A DNA stretch of 63,958 nucleotides from Thermoanaerobaculum sp. (GCA_021154885.1 JAJKHS010000016.1:1-63958), one strand, 5' to 3'. Counted from the stretch's first letter, positions 9,770 to 19,257 are shown. Made by a program: numbers and translations. The notes: generated by a model from the letters alone, not told the origin.

Positions 9770-9807
9770 GAGTGGCGGGTCCGCAGAGGGAATAGGACCT
9801 GCCACTC
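9770..9807 (+). terminator. Hairpin after the TonB receptor gene
   Basis: 13-bp inverted repeat with one G-U pair: 9770-9782 against 9795-9807, 12-nt loop. No T-run follows, so it may be a processing or stabilising hairpin rather than a full intrinsic terminator. Confidence 0.5.
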
Positions 9808-9883
9808 TCATGGTTGCTGAAAAAGGTAGAATGGCGACTCTCTCGATCGCGCCCCGGCGCGTTGAAACCAAGGAGGTGCGACA

Positions 9884-10318
9884 GTGCCCTACAGCGAGCT
9901 TCTGGTCCGGCCGATGCGTGAAGAGCTTTCGAGCATCGGCGTGCGTGAGTTGCGGACGCCTGACGAGGTGGACGCTTTCCTGAACGAGAAGACCGGCACG
10001 GCGATGCTGGTGGTCAATTCCGTCTGCGGCTGCGCCGCCGGCATGGCGCGCCCCGGCGTGCGGCTGGCCCTCGAAGGCGAGCGCCGGCCCGACCGCGTGG
10101 CCAGCGTGTTCGCGGGGCAGGACCTCGACGCCACCGCCCGCGCCCGCGCCTTCATCGCCGACATTCCGCCCAGCAGCCCGTCCATCGCCTTCTTCAAGGA
10201 CGGCGAGCTGGTCTACTTCATGCCCCGCCACCGCATCGAGGGGCGCGACGCCCATCAGGTGGCCCACGACCTGACGCAGGTCTTCGCCGAGTTCTGCGCC
10301 GTGCCGGCGACCACCTAG
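9884..10318 (+). CDS. BrxA/BrxB family bacilliredoxin
   Basis: 144 residues. The CxC active site is C48-G-C50 in 'VVNSVCGCAAG', the hallmark of bacilliredoxins (YphP/YqiW family). Known members remove bacillithiol from mixed disulfides in the cytoplasm. 'PPSSPSIAFFKDGELVYFMPRHRIEGR' completes the thioredoxin-like fold. The start is a GTG at 9884, fixed by AAGGAGGT 8 bp upstream. The stop abuts the next ATG with no gap, so the two genes are translationally linked. Confidence 0.93.
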   Translation: MPYSELLVRPMREELSSIGVRELRTPDEVDAFLNEKTGTAMLVVNSVCGCAAGMARPGVRLALEGERRPDRVASVFAGQDLDATARARAFIADIPPSSPSIAFFKDGELVYFMPRHRIEGRDAHQVAHDLTQVFAEFCAVPATT

Positions 10319-10594
10319 ATGGGAACGTTCCACCAGAACAAGGGCGAGCTGCACGGCATCACCGTGATCGTCGACACCACCGGCCCCGAGATCTTCGTGG
10401 GCCGGTGCGACGACATGGACGCCCGCGGCATCTTCCTCCACGACGTCGACGTCCACCGCGACGGCGACGCCGGCCGCTCCAAGGAGGACTACGTGAAGCG
10501 TGCCTCCCGCTTCGGCGTCTTCAAAAAGTACGACCACCTGATGATCCCCCGCGACCGCATCGCCTCGGTGCGCCGGCTCGGCGAGATCGGATAG
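10319..10594 (+). CDS. Small conserved-looking protein downstream of bacilliredoxin
   Basis: 91 residues starting directly after the bacilliredoxin stop. It appears beta-rich at the N-terminus ('GITVIVDTTGPEIFVGRCDDM') and ends with 'FGVFKKYDHLMIPRDRIASVRRLGEIG', the kind of tail seen in small cytosolic beta-barrels. No cysteine pair or membrane segment. I do not recognise a characterised family; coupling with BrxA/B suggests a shared transcript, not a proven shared function. Confidence 0.7.
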   Translation: MGTFHQNKGELHGITVIVDTTGPEIFVGRCDDMDARGIFLHDVDVHRDGDAGRSKEDYVKRASRFGVFKKYDHLMIPRDRIASVRRLGEIG

Positions 10595-10614
10595 CCGGCC
10601 GCCGCCCCTCGTCC

Positions 10615-10977
10615 ATGAACTGGATCTTCATCGGCGCCGTCTGCGGCGCCCTGTCGGTGATCGCCGGGGCGTTCGGGGCCCATGCGCTGGCGGCTCGCCT
10701 GGAGCCGCGGGAGCTGCAGCTCTGGGAGACCGCGGCGCGGTATCTCATGTACGGCGGGCTGGCGATGGTGCTCCTGGGGCTCTTCGGGGCGCAGGGGGCG
10801 CGGCGGGGGGTGGACGGCGCGGGATGGTGCCTCCTCCTGGGAAGCGCCCTCTTCAGCGGCACGGTGTTCGGGCTGGCGGTCGGAGGGCCGCGGTGGCTGG
10901 GGGCGGTCACGCCCATCGGCGGCACGCTGCTGATCGCCGGTTTCCTGATCTTCGCCTGGACCTCTTTCAGGGGATAA
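10615..10977 (+). CDS. DUF423 (YgdD-type) small inner-membrane protein
   Basis: 120 residues with four hydrophobic helices and the family pattern 'GAVCGALSVIAGAFGAHAL' near the N-terminus, 'WETAARYLMYGGLAMVLLG' in helix two and a C-terminal 'TPIGGTLLIAGFLIFAW'. Function unknown in characterised relatives. It starts 20 bp after the preceding gene and probably belongs to the same operon as the bacilliredoxin. Confidence 0.9.
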   Translation: MNWIFIGAVCGALSVIAGAFGAHALAARLEPRELQLWETAARYLMYGGLAMVLLGLFGAQGARRGVDGAGWCLLLGSALFSGTVFGLAVGGPRWLGAVTPIGGTLLIAGFLIFAWTSFRG

Positions 10978-11023
10978 GCCCAAGGGGTAGCGCGCTCGCG
11001 GCGCAGCGGATACGATCTGCCGC

Positions 11024-12655
11024 ATGTCGAACGCGATCTTCCCCCTCGCCGCGCCCGTCAACGAGCCGGTGCGCTCGTACGCTCCCGGATCCCCTGAAAA
11101 GAAGTCCCTCAAGAAGCGCCTGGACGAGATGCTCGCCGAGGAGATCGAGATCCCGATCCTCATCGGCGGCAAGGAGGTGCGCACCGGCGACACCGCCAAG
11201 GCCGTCTGCCCGCACGACCACCGGCACGTCCTCGCCACCTACCACCAGGCCGGGGCCGCCGAGGTGGAGGCGGCGGCGAAGGCCGCGAAGGCGGCGTGGC
11301 GAGAGTGGTCCGAGGCGGCCTGGGAGGACCGGGCCGCGGTCCTGCTGCGGGCGGCCGACCTGCTCGCCGGCCCCTGGCGCGACACCGTCAACGGCGCCAC
11401 CATGCTCAATCAGTCGAAGACGGTCTTCCAGGCCGAGATCGACTCGGCCTGCGAGCTGATCGACTTCTACCGCTTCAACCCCTACTTCATGCGTCACCTC
11501 TACACCGACCAGCCGTGGTCCGCGCCGGGGGTGTGGAACCGCGTGGAGTACCGGTCGCTGGAGGGGTTCGTCTTCGCCGTCTCGCCCTTCAACTTCACCT
11601 CGATCGGCGGCAACCTGCCCACCGCGCCGGCGCTGATGGGCAACACGGTGCTGTGGAAGCCGGCCTCGACGGCCGTCTACTCGAACTACTTCATCATGAA
11701 GCTGCTCCAGGCGGCGGGCCTGCCGGACGGCGTCGTCAACTTCCTGCCGGGCAAGGCGAGCAAGGTGGGGGACCCGGTGCTGGCCCACCCCGACCTCGCG
11801 GGCATCCACTTCACCGGCTCGACGCCCGTGTTCCAGTCGATGTGGAAGACGATCGGCGACAACATCGCCCAGTACCGCTCCTATCCGCGGATCGTGGGGG
11901 AGACGGGAGGCAAGAACTTCGTCTTCGCCCACCCCTCGGCGGACGTCGAGTCCTACGTCACGGCGCTGGCGCGGGGCTCCTTCGAGTACCAGGGGCAGAA
12001 GTGCTCGGCGGGCTCGCGGGCCTACGTGCCGAAATCGCTTTGGCCGCGGGTCAAGGAGCTGCTGGTGGAGCAGGTTTCATCGCTCGACATGGGCTCGCCG
12101 CTGGATTTCCGCAACTTCATGGCGGCGGTGATCGACGAGCCCTCCTTCAACCGCATCATGGGCTATATCGACCATGCGAAAAGCTCCAGCGAGGCCGAGA
12201 TCCTGACCGGCGGCAAGGGCGACAAGTCCGCGGGCTACTTCATCTCGCCCACGGTGGTGGTGACCACCGATCCGCGCTTCAAGCTGATGCGGGAGGAGAT
12301 CTTCGGCCCCGTGCTGACGGTCTACGTCTATGACGACGGGGACCTGGAGCAGACCCTGGAGCTGGTCGACACCACGAGCCCCTACGCCCTGACCGGCGCC
12401 ATTTTCGCCGAGGACCGCAAGGTCATCGCCCATCTCACCGCGGCGCTGCGGCACGCGGCGGGAAATTTCTACGTCAACGACAAGCCCACCGGGGCCGTGG
12501 TGGGGCAGCAGCCCTTCGGCGGCGCCCGCGCCTCCGGCACCAACGACAAGGCCGGCTCGATGGCCAACCTCCTGCGCTGGACCTCCCAGCGGGCGATCAA
12601 GGAGAGCTTCGTGCCGCCGAAGAGCTACGCCTACCCGCACATGGGGGAGGAGTAG
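11024..12655 (+). CDS. pruA: L-glutamate gamma-semialdehyde (1-pyrroline-5-carboxylate) dehydrogenase
   Basis: 543 residues, the usual length for stand-alone P5C dehydrogenase. It oxidises glutamate-5-semialdehyde to glutamate with NAD+, the second step of proline degradation. The catalytic Cys is Cys327 in 'GQKCSAGSRAYVP' and the general-base Glu is Glu293 in 'VGETGGKNF'. 'FNFTSIGGNLPTAPALMGN' is the family-specific NAD-domain signature and 'KPTGAVVGQQPFGGARASGT' the substrate-anchoring C-terminal loop. No proline dehydrogenase (putA/prodh) gene lies beside it in this window. Convergent with the next gene, stops almost touching. Confidence 0.95.
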   Translation: MSNAIFPLAAPVNEPVRSYAPGSPEKKSLKKRLDEMLAEEIEIPILIGGKEVRTGDTAKAVCPHDHRHVLATYHQAGAAEVEAAAKAAKAAWREWSEAAWEDRAAVLLRAADLLAGPWRDTVNGATMLNQSKTVFQAEIDSACELIDFYRFNPYFMRHLYTDQPWSAPGVWNRVEYRSLEGFVFAVSPFNFTSIGGNLPTAPALMGNTVLWKPASTAVYSNYFIMKLLQAAGLPDGVVNFLPGKASKVGDPVLAHPDLAGIHFTGSTPVFQSMWKTIGDNIAQYRSYPRIVGETGGKNFVFAHPSADVESYVTALARGSFEYQGQKCSAGSRAYVPKSLWPRVKELLVEQVSSLDMGSPLDFRNFMAAVIDEPSFNRIMGYIDHAKSSSEAEILTGGKGDKSAGYFISPTVVVTTDPRFKLMREEIFGPVLTVYVYDDGDLEQTLELVDTTSPYALTGAIFAEDRKVIAHLTAALRHAAGNFYVNDKPTGAVVGQQPFGGARASGTNDKAGSMANLLRWTSQRAIKESFVPPKSYAYPHMGEE

Positions 12656-12656
12656 C

Positions 12657-13364
12657 TCAGCCGCCGGAAGCTGGCAGGAGATCGGTGAAGAGCCGCTGCC
12701 AGGCGTCCGGGGTGAGGGGCTGCTGGTTGGCCTCGAAGGTGCGGGCGGGAGGGGCCAGCACGTCGGAGGGGGGAGAGGGTTTGCTGCCGGAGAAGAAGGG
12801 CTGCGACCAGTCGCGCCCGTTCTTGGTCATGTAGAGGTAGTAGCCGAGGCGGGGGGCGTTCGGGCTCGGGTCGGCGTCGAGCCGGAGGACGAGAGTGCCC
12901 TTGCCGCTCGGATTGATGGCCAGGTAGTCCACCACGGCGTAGCGCGAGACCTTCTGCAATGAGCCGCGGTAGCGCCAGGCTCTGCCGCCGTTGGCGCTGG
13001 AGAGGAGCTCCAGGTTGGGCGCCGGGATCTCGCCCCCCACCTGAGCGCCGGCCCAGACCTCGTCGCTGGTGACGCCCCGCCCGGCGTAGACCCAGCTCAG
13101 GTTGTGGAAGTTCTCGGGGAGCTGGATCAGACGCCAGCCGTCCCGGGAGGAGATCAGGATCCGCGGGTCGTGCTCGGCGCCGGTGCCGCTGTGGGTGAAC
13201 ACCAGCGCCGGTCCGCCTTTCTGGACCTGGAAGGCGAAGCGCGGGATCGATTGCGCCAGGGTCTCCGGGGGCAGGTCTCCCTCCTGCTGCGCCTTGCCAG
13301 CTCCGGACAGGAGAGCCATCCCCGCCACCACGAGAGCAACGCCAAGTCTCGTCGATGGAGCCAT
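12657..13364 (-). CDS. Secreted hypothetical protein
   Basis: 235 residues with a signal peptide ending 'LLSGAGKAQ'. The body is beta-rich ('LISSRDGWRLIQLPENFHNLSWVYAG', 'LELLSSANGGRAWRYRG') in a BNR/sialidase-like cadence but without a full repeat motif. I chose the ATG at 13364: the apparent GTG start two codons earlier lies inside the ribosome-binding sequence GGAGGTG, so it cannot be the initiator. Function not recognised. Confidence 0.75.
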   Translation of the reverse strand: MAPSTRLGVALVVAGMALLSGAGKAQQEGDLPPETLAQSIPRFAFQVQKGGPALVFTHSGTGAEHDPRILISSRDGWRLIQLPENFHNLSWVYAGRGVTSDEVWAGAQVGGEIPAPNLELLSSANGGRAWRYRGSLQKVSRYAVVDYLAINPSGKGTLVLRLDADPSPNAPRLGYYLYMTKNGRDWSQPFFSGSKPSPPSDVLAPPARTFEANQQPLTPDAWQRLFTDLLPASGG

Positions 13365-13442
13365 GATCACCTCCGTCTCGAAGCTGTGGAGCGGATCTGC
13401 CCGAACATCTTACACGGTAGCATGCCACAGTCGCTCCGGACT

Positions 13443-16313
13443 TCATCCCCGGAGGCGAAATGAAGCGTTCAGTTGTGAAAGCAGCTCCGCCAGATGGATC
13501 GGCCGCCGGCCCGTCGTCTGGACGATCTGCTGGCGGCAACTGAAACCGTCGGCGACGATCGGGGTTTCCGGGGCCGCCTCGCGCACGGCCGGGAGGAGGA
13601 CCCTCTCGCCCACGGCGAGAGAGATCTCGTAGTGATCCTCCTCGAAGCCGAAGGCTCCGGCCATACCGCAGCAGCCGGAGTCGAGGAGGCGGTAGTCGAG
13701 CCCCGTCCGCGCGAGCAGGTCTCGATCCGCACCCAGTCCCATCACCGCGTGGTGGTGGCAGTGACCGTGGACCAGCGCTCGTCCGGTCCCGCGCGGCGGC
13801 TCCCACCCCCGCTGCTGGAGGAGCTCCGCCAGGGTGAAGGTCTGGGCTGAAAGACGCTGTGCGGCCTCGTCGCCTGGGAAAAGGGCGGGGAGCTCGTCGC
13901 GGAACACGGCGACGCAGCTCGGCTCCAGGCCGACGACGGGGACGCCGGCCGCGATCTCCGGCTGCAAGGCGTCCAGGATCTGGCGGAGCTGGCGGCGGGC
14001 GAGGTCCAGCAGGCCGAAGTCGTAGAGGGGACGGCCGCAGCAGAGGATCGGACGGGGGATCGTCACCCGCAGGCCGGCGGCCTCCAGAACGGCCACGGCC
14101 GCCTGTCCGATCTCCGGCTCGAAGAAGTTGGTGAAGGTGTCCGGCCAGAGGAGGATTCGATCGCCCTTGCTCGCCGGCCGTTTCCGGAACCACTCCCGGA
14201 ACGTCTGGCGGGCGAACGCGGGCAGGCTCCGTTGCGAGGCGATTCCCCCGGCCTTTTTGAGCAGGCTGCCGAGAGCGGGGCTCCGGGCGATGGCATTGGC
14301 GAGCCCTGGAGCGCGGGAGGCGAGGCGCGCCCACCAGGGGACGAGGCCCATGGCATAGGCGGAGCGGGGCCGGAGCCGGCCCTGATAGTGACGGTGGAGG
14401 AACTCGGCTTTGTAGGTGGCGAGGTCCACCTCGGCGGGGCACTCGGCACGGCACCCCTTGCAGGCGAGGCAAAGGTCGAGGGCCTCCCGCACCTCGGCGC
14501 TGCGCCAGCCGTCGCGAATCACGCCGCCCTGGAGCATCTCGAAGAGCAGCCGGGAGCGTCCGCGCGTCGAGTGCCGCTCTTCGCCCGTCGCCCGCCAGCT
14601 CGGACACATGACGCCGCCCTCGTCCCGCCGGCACTTGCCGACGCCCACGCAGCGGCTGACGGCGCGGGCGAAGCTTCCGGCGTCGTCCCGGAAGGCGAAG
14701 GCGGTCTCCGGGCTGGCGAGGCGGAGGGCTGGCCGGAGATCCGCGTCGAGAGGGTAGGGATCGACCTTCTTGCCGGGGTTCATCCGGTTGCCCGGGTCCC
14801 AGATCGCCTTGAATTCGCGGAAGGCCTGGACCAGCTCGGGGCCGAACATGCGGGGGAGGAGCTCGCCGCGCTGCTGGCCGTCGCCGTGCTCGCCGGAGAG
14901 GGAGCCGCCGTGGGCGACCACGAGGTCGGCTGCCTCCTCCATGAAGGACCGATACTTCCGGATCCCCTCCGTCGTCACGAGGTCGAAGTCGATGCGGGCG
15001 TGCAGGCAGGCCTCGCCGAAGTGGCCATAGAAGGCGGCGCCATAGCCGTAGCGGGCGAGCAGGGCCAGCAGGTCGCGCAGGTAGGGGGCGAAGCGATCGG
15101 GGGCGACGGCCGAGTCCTCCCAGCCTGGCCAGCCGTCGCCCCCCAGGCGCGGGTCGCGCGAGGTGGTCCCCACGGCCGCCTCCCGGACCAGCCAGATCCG
15201 TGATTGCTCGGCGGGATCTTCCAGGAGGAGCGCCGGGACCTGCCAGAGCCGCATCAGCTCGCGCGCCCGCCCGGCCGCCTCCTCCCGGCTGTCGCCCCCG
15301 ATCTCGACCAGCAGCCAGGCCGCTCCTGGCGGAAGTCGGGAGAGGGTCTCCCCATACGAGCGGCGGGTGAAATCGTTGTCCACCAGGAAGCGGTCCATCC
15401 CTTCGAGGCCGATGGGGCCGGCGGCCAGCACCTCGGGGACGCGCTCGGCGGCGGCCACCACGTCCGCGCAGCCGAGCACCAGGAGGACGCGGGCCTTCGG
15501 CGCCGGCACCAGCCGGACGGTGGCCTCCAGGAAGCTCACGCACGTCCCCTCGCTGCCGGTCAGGGCGCGAGCGACGTGAAACCCCCGCTCCGGGAGCAAC
15601 TCGTCGAGGTTGTAGCCCGAGACGCGGCGGGGGATGCGGGGGAAGCGCTGGCGAATGAGGTCCGCATAGCGGTCCCGCAGCTCCCGGAGGCGGCGGTAGA
15701 TCTCGCCCCGCCGGCCGCCGGCGCGGACGATGCGGTCCAGCTCTGCCTCCGGTGTCGCCCCCACCCGCAGGCACAGGCCGTCGTAGGTGAGCACCTCCAG
15801 CTCCTCGACGTTGTCAGAGGTGCGGCCGGCGGTCACCGAGTGCACACCGCAGGAGTTGTTGCCGATCATCCCGCCGATCGTGCACCACGCGTGGGTGGCG
15901 GGATCGGGGCCGAAGGTGAGCCCGTGCCGGCCCGCTTCGCGGCGCAGGTCGTCGAGCACCGTGCCGGGCCGGACGCGGGCCGTGCGCCGGCCGGGATCGA
16001 TCTCCAGCACGCCCTTCAGATGACGCGAGCCGTCGATTACCACGGCGACGTTGCAGCACTGGCCGGCGAGGCTGGTGCCGGCCCCACGCTGCACAATGGG
16101 GGCGCCATGGCGACGGCAGGCGGCCACGGCGGCCGCCAAATCGGCCTCATCCCGGGGAACGACGACGCCGATGGGCACCTGCCGGAAGTTCGAGGCGTCG
16201 GTGGCGTAGAGGGCGCGGCTGCCATCGTCGAAGCGCACCTCGCCGCGTAGCGAGCGGCAGAGGTCGTCCGCCAGGGCGAGGGCGTCGCCGGCCCAGAGAG
16301 GGGCACCGTGCAT
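13443..16313 (-). CDS. Three-domain FAD / 4Fe-4S / CCG-domain dehydrogenase (YdiJ / D-2-hydroxy acid dehydrogenase-like)
   Basis: 956 residues. N-terminal FAD-binding domain of the PCMH type ('VQRGAGTSLAGQ', 'CTIGGMIGNNSCGVHS'), then an FAD-linked-oxidase C domain (about 270-520, 'SLSGEHGDGQQRG'), then a 2x[4Fe-4S] region ('CVGVGKCRRDEGGVMCP' and 'CLACKGCRAECP'), then a cysteine-rich domain with 'CCGRPLYDFG' and 'GCCGMAGAFG'. This order matches E. coli YdiJ and related respiratory D-lactate/D-2-hydroxyglutarate dehydrogenases that pass electrons from a 2-hydroxy acid to a membrane acceptor. The exact substrate is not readable. Divergent from the thioesterase gene. Confidence 0.92.
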   Translation of the reverse strand: MHGAPLWAGDALALADDLCRSLRGEVRFDDGSRALYATDASNFRQVPIGVVVPRDEADLAAAVAACRRHGAPIVQRGAGTSLAGQCCNVAVVIDGSRHLKGVLEIDPGRRTARVRPGTVLDDLRREAGRHGLTFGPDPATHAWCTIGGMIGNNSCGVHSVTAGRTSDNVEELEVLTYDGLCLRVGATPEAELDRIVRAGGRRGEIYRRLRELRDRYADLIRQRFPRIPRRVSGYNLDELLPERGFHVARALTGSEGTCVSFLEATVRLVPAPKARVLLVLGCADVVAAAERVPEVLAAGPIGLEGMDRFLVDNDFTRRSYGETLSRLPPGAAWLLVEIGGDSREEAAGRARELMRLWQVPALLLEDPAEQSRIWLVREAAVGTTSRDPRLGGDGWPGWEDSAVAPDRFAPYLRDLLALLARYGYGAAFYGHFGEACLHARIDFDLVTTEGIRKYRSFMEEAADLVVAHGGSLSGEHGDGQQRGELLPRMFGPELVQAFREFKAIWDPGNRMNPGKKVDPYPLDADLRPALRLASPETAFAFRDDAGSFARAVSRCVGVGKCRRDEGGVMCPSWRATGEERHSTRGRSRLLFEMLQGGVIRDGWRSAEVREALDLCLACKGCRAECPAEVDLATYKAEFLHRHYQGRLRPRSAYAMGLVPWWARLASRAPGLANAIARSPALGSLLKKAGGIASQRSLPAFARQTFREWFRKRPASKGDRILLWPDTFTNFFEPEIGQAAVAVLEAAGLRVTIPRPILCCGRPLYDFGLLDLARRQLRQILDALQPEIAAGVPVVGLEPSCVAVFRDELPALFPGDEAAQRLSAQTFTLAELLQQRGWEPPRGTGRALVHGHCHHHAVMGLGADRDLLARTGLDYRLLDSGCCGMAGAFGFEEDHYEISLAVGERVLLPAVREAAPETPIVADGFSCRQQIVQTTGRRPIHLAELLSQLNASFRLRG

Positions 16314-16352
16314 GGTGGGAGAAGATTACACGGATCGGTATAGTCTACGCCC

Positions 16353-16793
16353 ATGTCCGTCCCCGGCCCGGCGGTTCGCACCCACCTCGGAATCGACCAG
16401 CGGCTCTGCGGCCGGCCTGTCGAGGTGGGGGAGGGCTCGGCCGTGGTGGCCTTCGAAGCCCTCCCTGAGATGGCGGCGGACGAGCGGGGCCTGGTGCACG
16501 GCGGCTTCGTCTTCGGCCTCGCGGACCATGCCGCGATGCTGGCCGTCAACCATCCCCACGTGGTGCTGGGAAGCGCCGAGGTGCGCTTCCTGAAACCGGT
16601 GACGGTGGGAGAGAGATTGGAGGCCCGGGCTGCCGTGGAAGAGACGGACGGCCGGAAGAGCCGGGTGCGGGTCGAGGTGCTGCGCCCCCGCCCCGGAGAG
16701 ACTGCGGCGGAGGCCGTGATGGCCGGCAGCTTCGTCTGCTTCACCCTGGAGCATCCTGTGCTCGATGTCCTCGACGGAGGAGGGAAGCGATGA
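16353..16793 (+). CDS. Hotdog-fold acyl-CoA thioesterase (PaaI/4HBT type)
   Basis: 146 residues with the hotdog central helix and strand signature '[19 protein letters not shown]' followed by '[19 protein letters not shown]'. Members hydrolyse acyl-CoA thioesters in the cytosol. Its stop overlaps the start of the ThDP enzyme by 4 bp (ATGA), so the two are translationally coupled and may act on the same CoA ester pool. Confidence 0.88.
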   Translation: MSVPGPAVRTHLGIDQRLCGRPVEVGEGSAVVAFEALPEMAADERGLVHGGFVFGLADHAAMLAVNHPHVVLGSAEVRFLKPVTVGERLEARAAVEETDGRKSRVRVEVLRPRPGETAAEAVMAGSFVCFTLEHPVLDVLDGGGKR

Positions 16794-18526
16794 ACGGCGG
16801 CGACCGGATCGCGTCGGTGCTGGTGGAACAGGGGGTGCGGTTCCTCTTCACCCTCTGCGGCGGGCACATCTCGCCCATCCTGGTGGGCGCCAAGCACCGG
16901 GGCATCCGGGTGGTGGACGTGCGCCACGAGGTGGACGCCGTCTTCGCCGCCGATGCCGTCTTCCGCCTCACCGGCGTGCCCGGGGTGGCGGCCGTCACCG
17001 CCGGCCCCGGAGTGACCAACACCATCACGGCGATCAAGAACGCCCAACTCGCCCAGTCGGGCGTCGTCCTCCTGGGCGGCGCCGCCGCCACCCTGCTCAA
17101 AGGGAGGGGAGCGCTCCAGGACATCGATCAGCAGGCCCTGTTCGCGCCGCATGTGAAGTGGGCCGCCTCGGCCGCGGCGGTGCGCGATCTCGTGCCGATG
17201 CTGGAGAGGGCCTTCGCCGTGGCGCGGGCAGGAGTGCCCGGGCCCGTGTTCCTGGAATGCCCGGTGGACCTTCTCTACGACGAAGCCCTGGTACGCCAGT
17301 GGTATGGCGCCAGCTCCAAAGGGGGCGGCCTGGCCGGTGCCGCGCTGCGCTTCTACATGCAGCGCCACGCCGGCAAGCTCTTCGCGGGCGCGGACCGGCG
17401 GGCGCCCCGGCCGCGCCCGCCGATCCCGCCTCCCGCTCCGGACCGGTCCGAGGTGCGCAAGGCGGCGTCCCGGCTGCGCAAGGCCCGGCGCCCGGTGCTG
17501 GTGCTGGGTGGCCAGGCGCTCCTCTCCTCGCCCACCCGGCCGGAGGCGGAAGAGCTGGCGAAGGCCGTCGAGGCCCTCGGCGCGCCGGTCTACCTCGCCG
17601 GCGGGGCGCGCGGTCTGCTCGGGTCCGGCCACGCGCTCCAGATGCGGCACAAGCGGCGGGAGGCGCTGCGCGAGGCGGACCTCGTCCTGCTGGCCGGCAT
17701 TCCCAGCGATTTCCGCCTGGACTACGGCCGGCACGTCTCCCACAAGGCGTTCCTCATCTCCGTCAACCGCAGCGAGACCGACCTCAGGCTGAATCGCAAG
17801 CCGGATCTCGGGGTCCATGCCGATCCCGGCCTCCTGCTGCGTGGACTGGCGGCGGAGCTCTCCGGCCGCAAGCGGGACTGGGCGGACTGGCTCAAGACCC
17901 TGCACACCCGCGACGCCGCGCGGGAGCAGGAGATCGATGCGCAGGCCGCCATGACCGGCGAGCGGGTCAATCCCGTTCATCTCTGCCGGGAGATCGACCG
18001 TACCTTGGCGACGGAGAGCGTCATCGTCGCCGACGGCGGCGACTTCGTGGCCACGGCCGCCTACACGGTGAGCCCGCGAGGTCCCCTGTCCTGGCTCGAC
18101 CCGGGCGTCTTCGGCACCCTCGGGGTTGGCGGCGGCTTTGCCCTCGGCGCCAAGCTGTGCCGGCCGGAGACTGACGTCTGGATCCTCTATGGCGACGGCT
18201 CGGTGGCATACAGCCTGGCCGAATTCGATACCTTCGCCCGTCACGGAGTGGCGGTCATCGCGATCGTCGGCAACGACGCCGGCTGGACCCAGATCGCCCG
18301 CGAGCAGATCGAGGTCCTCCACGACGACGTGGGGGTCGTCCTCGCCCGCACCGACTACCACCAGGTTGCCGAGGGCTACGGCGGCCGCGGCCTGCTGCTG
18401 ACCCGGCGGGATGACGTCGCCAACGTGCTCCGGCAGGCGGTGGACCTCGCCCGCCAGGGCTTCCCGGTGCTGGTGAACGCCCACCTCGACAAGACGGAGT
18501 TCCGCAAGGGCTCGATCTCGATGTGA
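16790..18526 (+). CDS. Thiamine diphosphate enzyme, 2-hydroxyacyl-CoA lyase / acetolactate-synthase-like
   Basis: 578 residues with the three ThDP-enzyme domains: PYR domain with the catalytic Glu in '[14 protein letters not shown]', a central domain (about 220-380), and PP domain with the ThDP motif '[19 protein letters not shown]' ending in Asn at 'IVGNDAGW'. The overall shape resembles HACL2/ILVBL and oxalyl-CoA decarboxylase more than biosynthetic IlvB: there is no ilvN partner. Coupling to a thioesterase supports a CoA-ester substrate, which is inference. Possible pathway: alpha-oxidation style cleavage of 2-hydroxyacyl-CoA to formyl-CoA and aldehyde. Confidence 0.85.
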   Translation: MNGGDRIASVLVEQGVRFLFTLCGGHISPILVGAKHRGIRVVDVRHEVDAVFAADAVFRLTGVPGVAAVTAGPGVTNTITAIKNAQLAQSGVVLLGGAAATLLKGRGALQDIDQQALFAPHVKWAASAAAVRDLVPMLERAFAVARAGVPGPVFLECPVDLLYDEALVRQWYGASSKGGGLAGAALRFYMQRHAGKLFAGADRRAPRPRPPIPPPAPDRSEVRKAASRLRKARRPVLVLGGQALLSSPTRPEAEELAKAVEALGAPVYLAGGARGLLGSGHALQMRHKRREALREADLVLLAGIPSDFRLDYGRHVSHKAFLISVNRSETDLRLNRKPDLGVHADPGLLLRGLAAELSGRKRDWADWLKTLHTRDAAREQEIDAQAAMTGERVNPVHLCREIDRTLATESVIVADGGDFVATAAYTVSPRGPLSWLDPGVFGTLGVGGGFALGAKLCRPETDVWILYGDGSVAYSLAEFDTFARHGVAVIAIVGNDAGWTQIAREQIEVLHDDVGVVLARTDYHQVAEGYGGRGLLLTRRDDVANVLRQAVDLARQGFPVLVNAHLDKTEFRKGSISM

Positions 18527-18655
18527 GGTCAGGGGAACTGCCGGCGCCCCCCTCCCTCTTGTTCCTGGTTCCGCTCTCGCCGTACACTCGTAGCCGCTTC
18601 AAAGAAACACGGCTTGCCTCGGCGTGCCTGTAAGCGCGGGAGGCGATCATGGGGC

Positions 18656-18685
18656 TTGACAGGAGTGTACGCGCGTGCATACAAT
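18656..18685 (+). promoter_or_regulatory. Near-consensus sigma-70 promoter overlapping the brnT start
   Basis: TTGACA (18656-18661), 18-bp spacer, TACAAT (18680-18685). The best brnT start (GTG 18675) lies inside the spacer, so either the true brnT start is different or the -10 match is fortuitous and the real promoter is upstream. Such overlap could also be an autorepression operator, as BrnA homologues bind their own promoter. Confidence 0.45.
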
Positions 18686-19055
18686 CGACGGGTATGAGTG
18701 GAGCCGCAGCAAGGCGACCGAGAATCGCTGGAAGCACGATGTCGACTTTGCCGACGGGGCGACCGTTTTCGGCGACGAGCAAGCCGTCACGATCGAGGAC
18801 GAGGGAGCGGAGGAGCGGCGGTTCGTCACTCTCGGAGTCAGTGCCGAAGGGCAGGTCCTGGTGGTGGCCTACACCTGGCGAGCCACGAAGATCCGGATCA
18901 TCTCGGCGCGGCGGGCGACGCCGCGCGAACGAAAAGCCTATGACACTTCAGAACGGAGCCGACATGCAAGAGGAATACGACTTCAGCCGCGGCGAGCGCG
19001 GGGCGGTGGAGCCGCTCGCACAAGGAAAGACCCGGATCACGATTCGTCTGGATGA
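18675..19055 (+). CDS. brnT: BrnT-family ribonuclease toxin with an abnormal C-terminal extension
   Basis: 126 residues read from GTG 18675 (AGGAG upstream). Residues 1-92 follow the BrnT pattern: 'YEWSRSKATENRWKHDVDF', 'ATVFGDEQA', and 'IRIISARRATPRERKAY'. BrnT is an RNase-fold toxin that cleaves RNA in the cytoplasm and is neutralised by BrnA. Family members normally end just after the 'R-x-x-Y' segment (about 90-100 aa). Here the frame runs on for about 34 Arg-rich residues and overlaps brnA by 92 bp in another frame, which suggests a lost stop codon or a frameshift near the end. Confidence 0.8.
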   Translation: MHTIDGYEWSRSKATENRWKHDVDFADGATVFGDEQAVTIEDEGAEERRFVTLGVSAEGQVLVVAYTWRATKIRIISARRATPRERKAYDTSERSRHARGIRLQPRRARGGGAARTRKDPDHDSSG

Positions 19056-19257
19056 CGACCTCCTGGACTGGTTCCGGGATCAGGTGCACCAGGCGGGTGG
19101 CGGCAACTACCAGACGCTCATCAACCGGGCGCTTCGGGTGTACGTCCAGGATCGCAGGGAGCCTCTCGAAGCCACCCTGCGCCGCGTCGTGCGCGAGGAG
19201 CTTCAAGCTTCCTCCGAGTCGGGGGGCTCCCGCGCTGCCGCAGGACGCCGGGCCTAG
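18964..19257 (+). CDS. brnA: BrnA-family antitoxin (CopG-like)
   Basis: 97 residues from ATG 18964. The pattern 'YDFSRGERGAVEP' then 'KTRITIRLDDDLLDWFRDQV' then 'YQTLINRALRVYVQ' is that of BrnA: a ribbon-helix-helix-like DNA-binding and toxin-neutralising protein. An alternative ATG at 18940 adds eight residues. It sits downstream of and overlaps brnT, the usual toxin-first order. Its TAG stop shares bases with the stop of the convergent FAD oxidoreductase gene. Confidence 0.85.
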   Translation: MQEEYDFSRGERGAVEPLAQGKTRITIRLDDDLLDWFRDQVHQAGGGNYQTLINRALRVYVQDRREPLEATLRRVVREELQASSESGGSRAAAGRRA

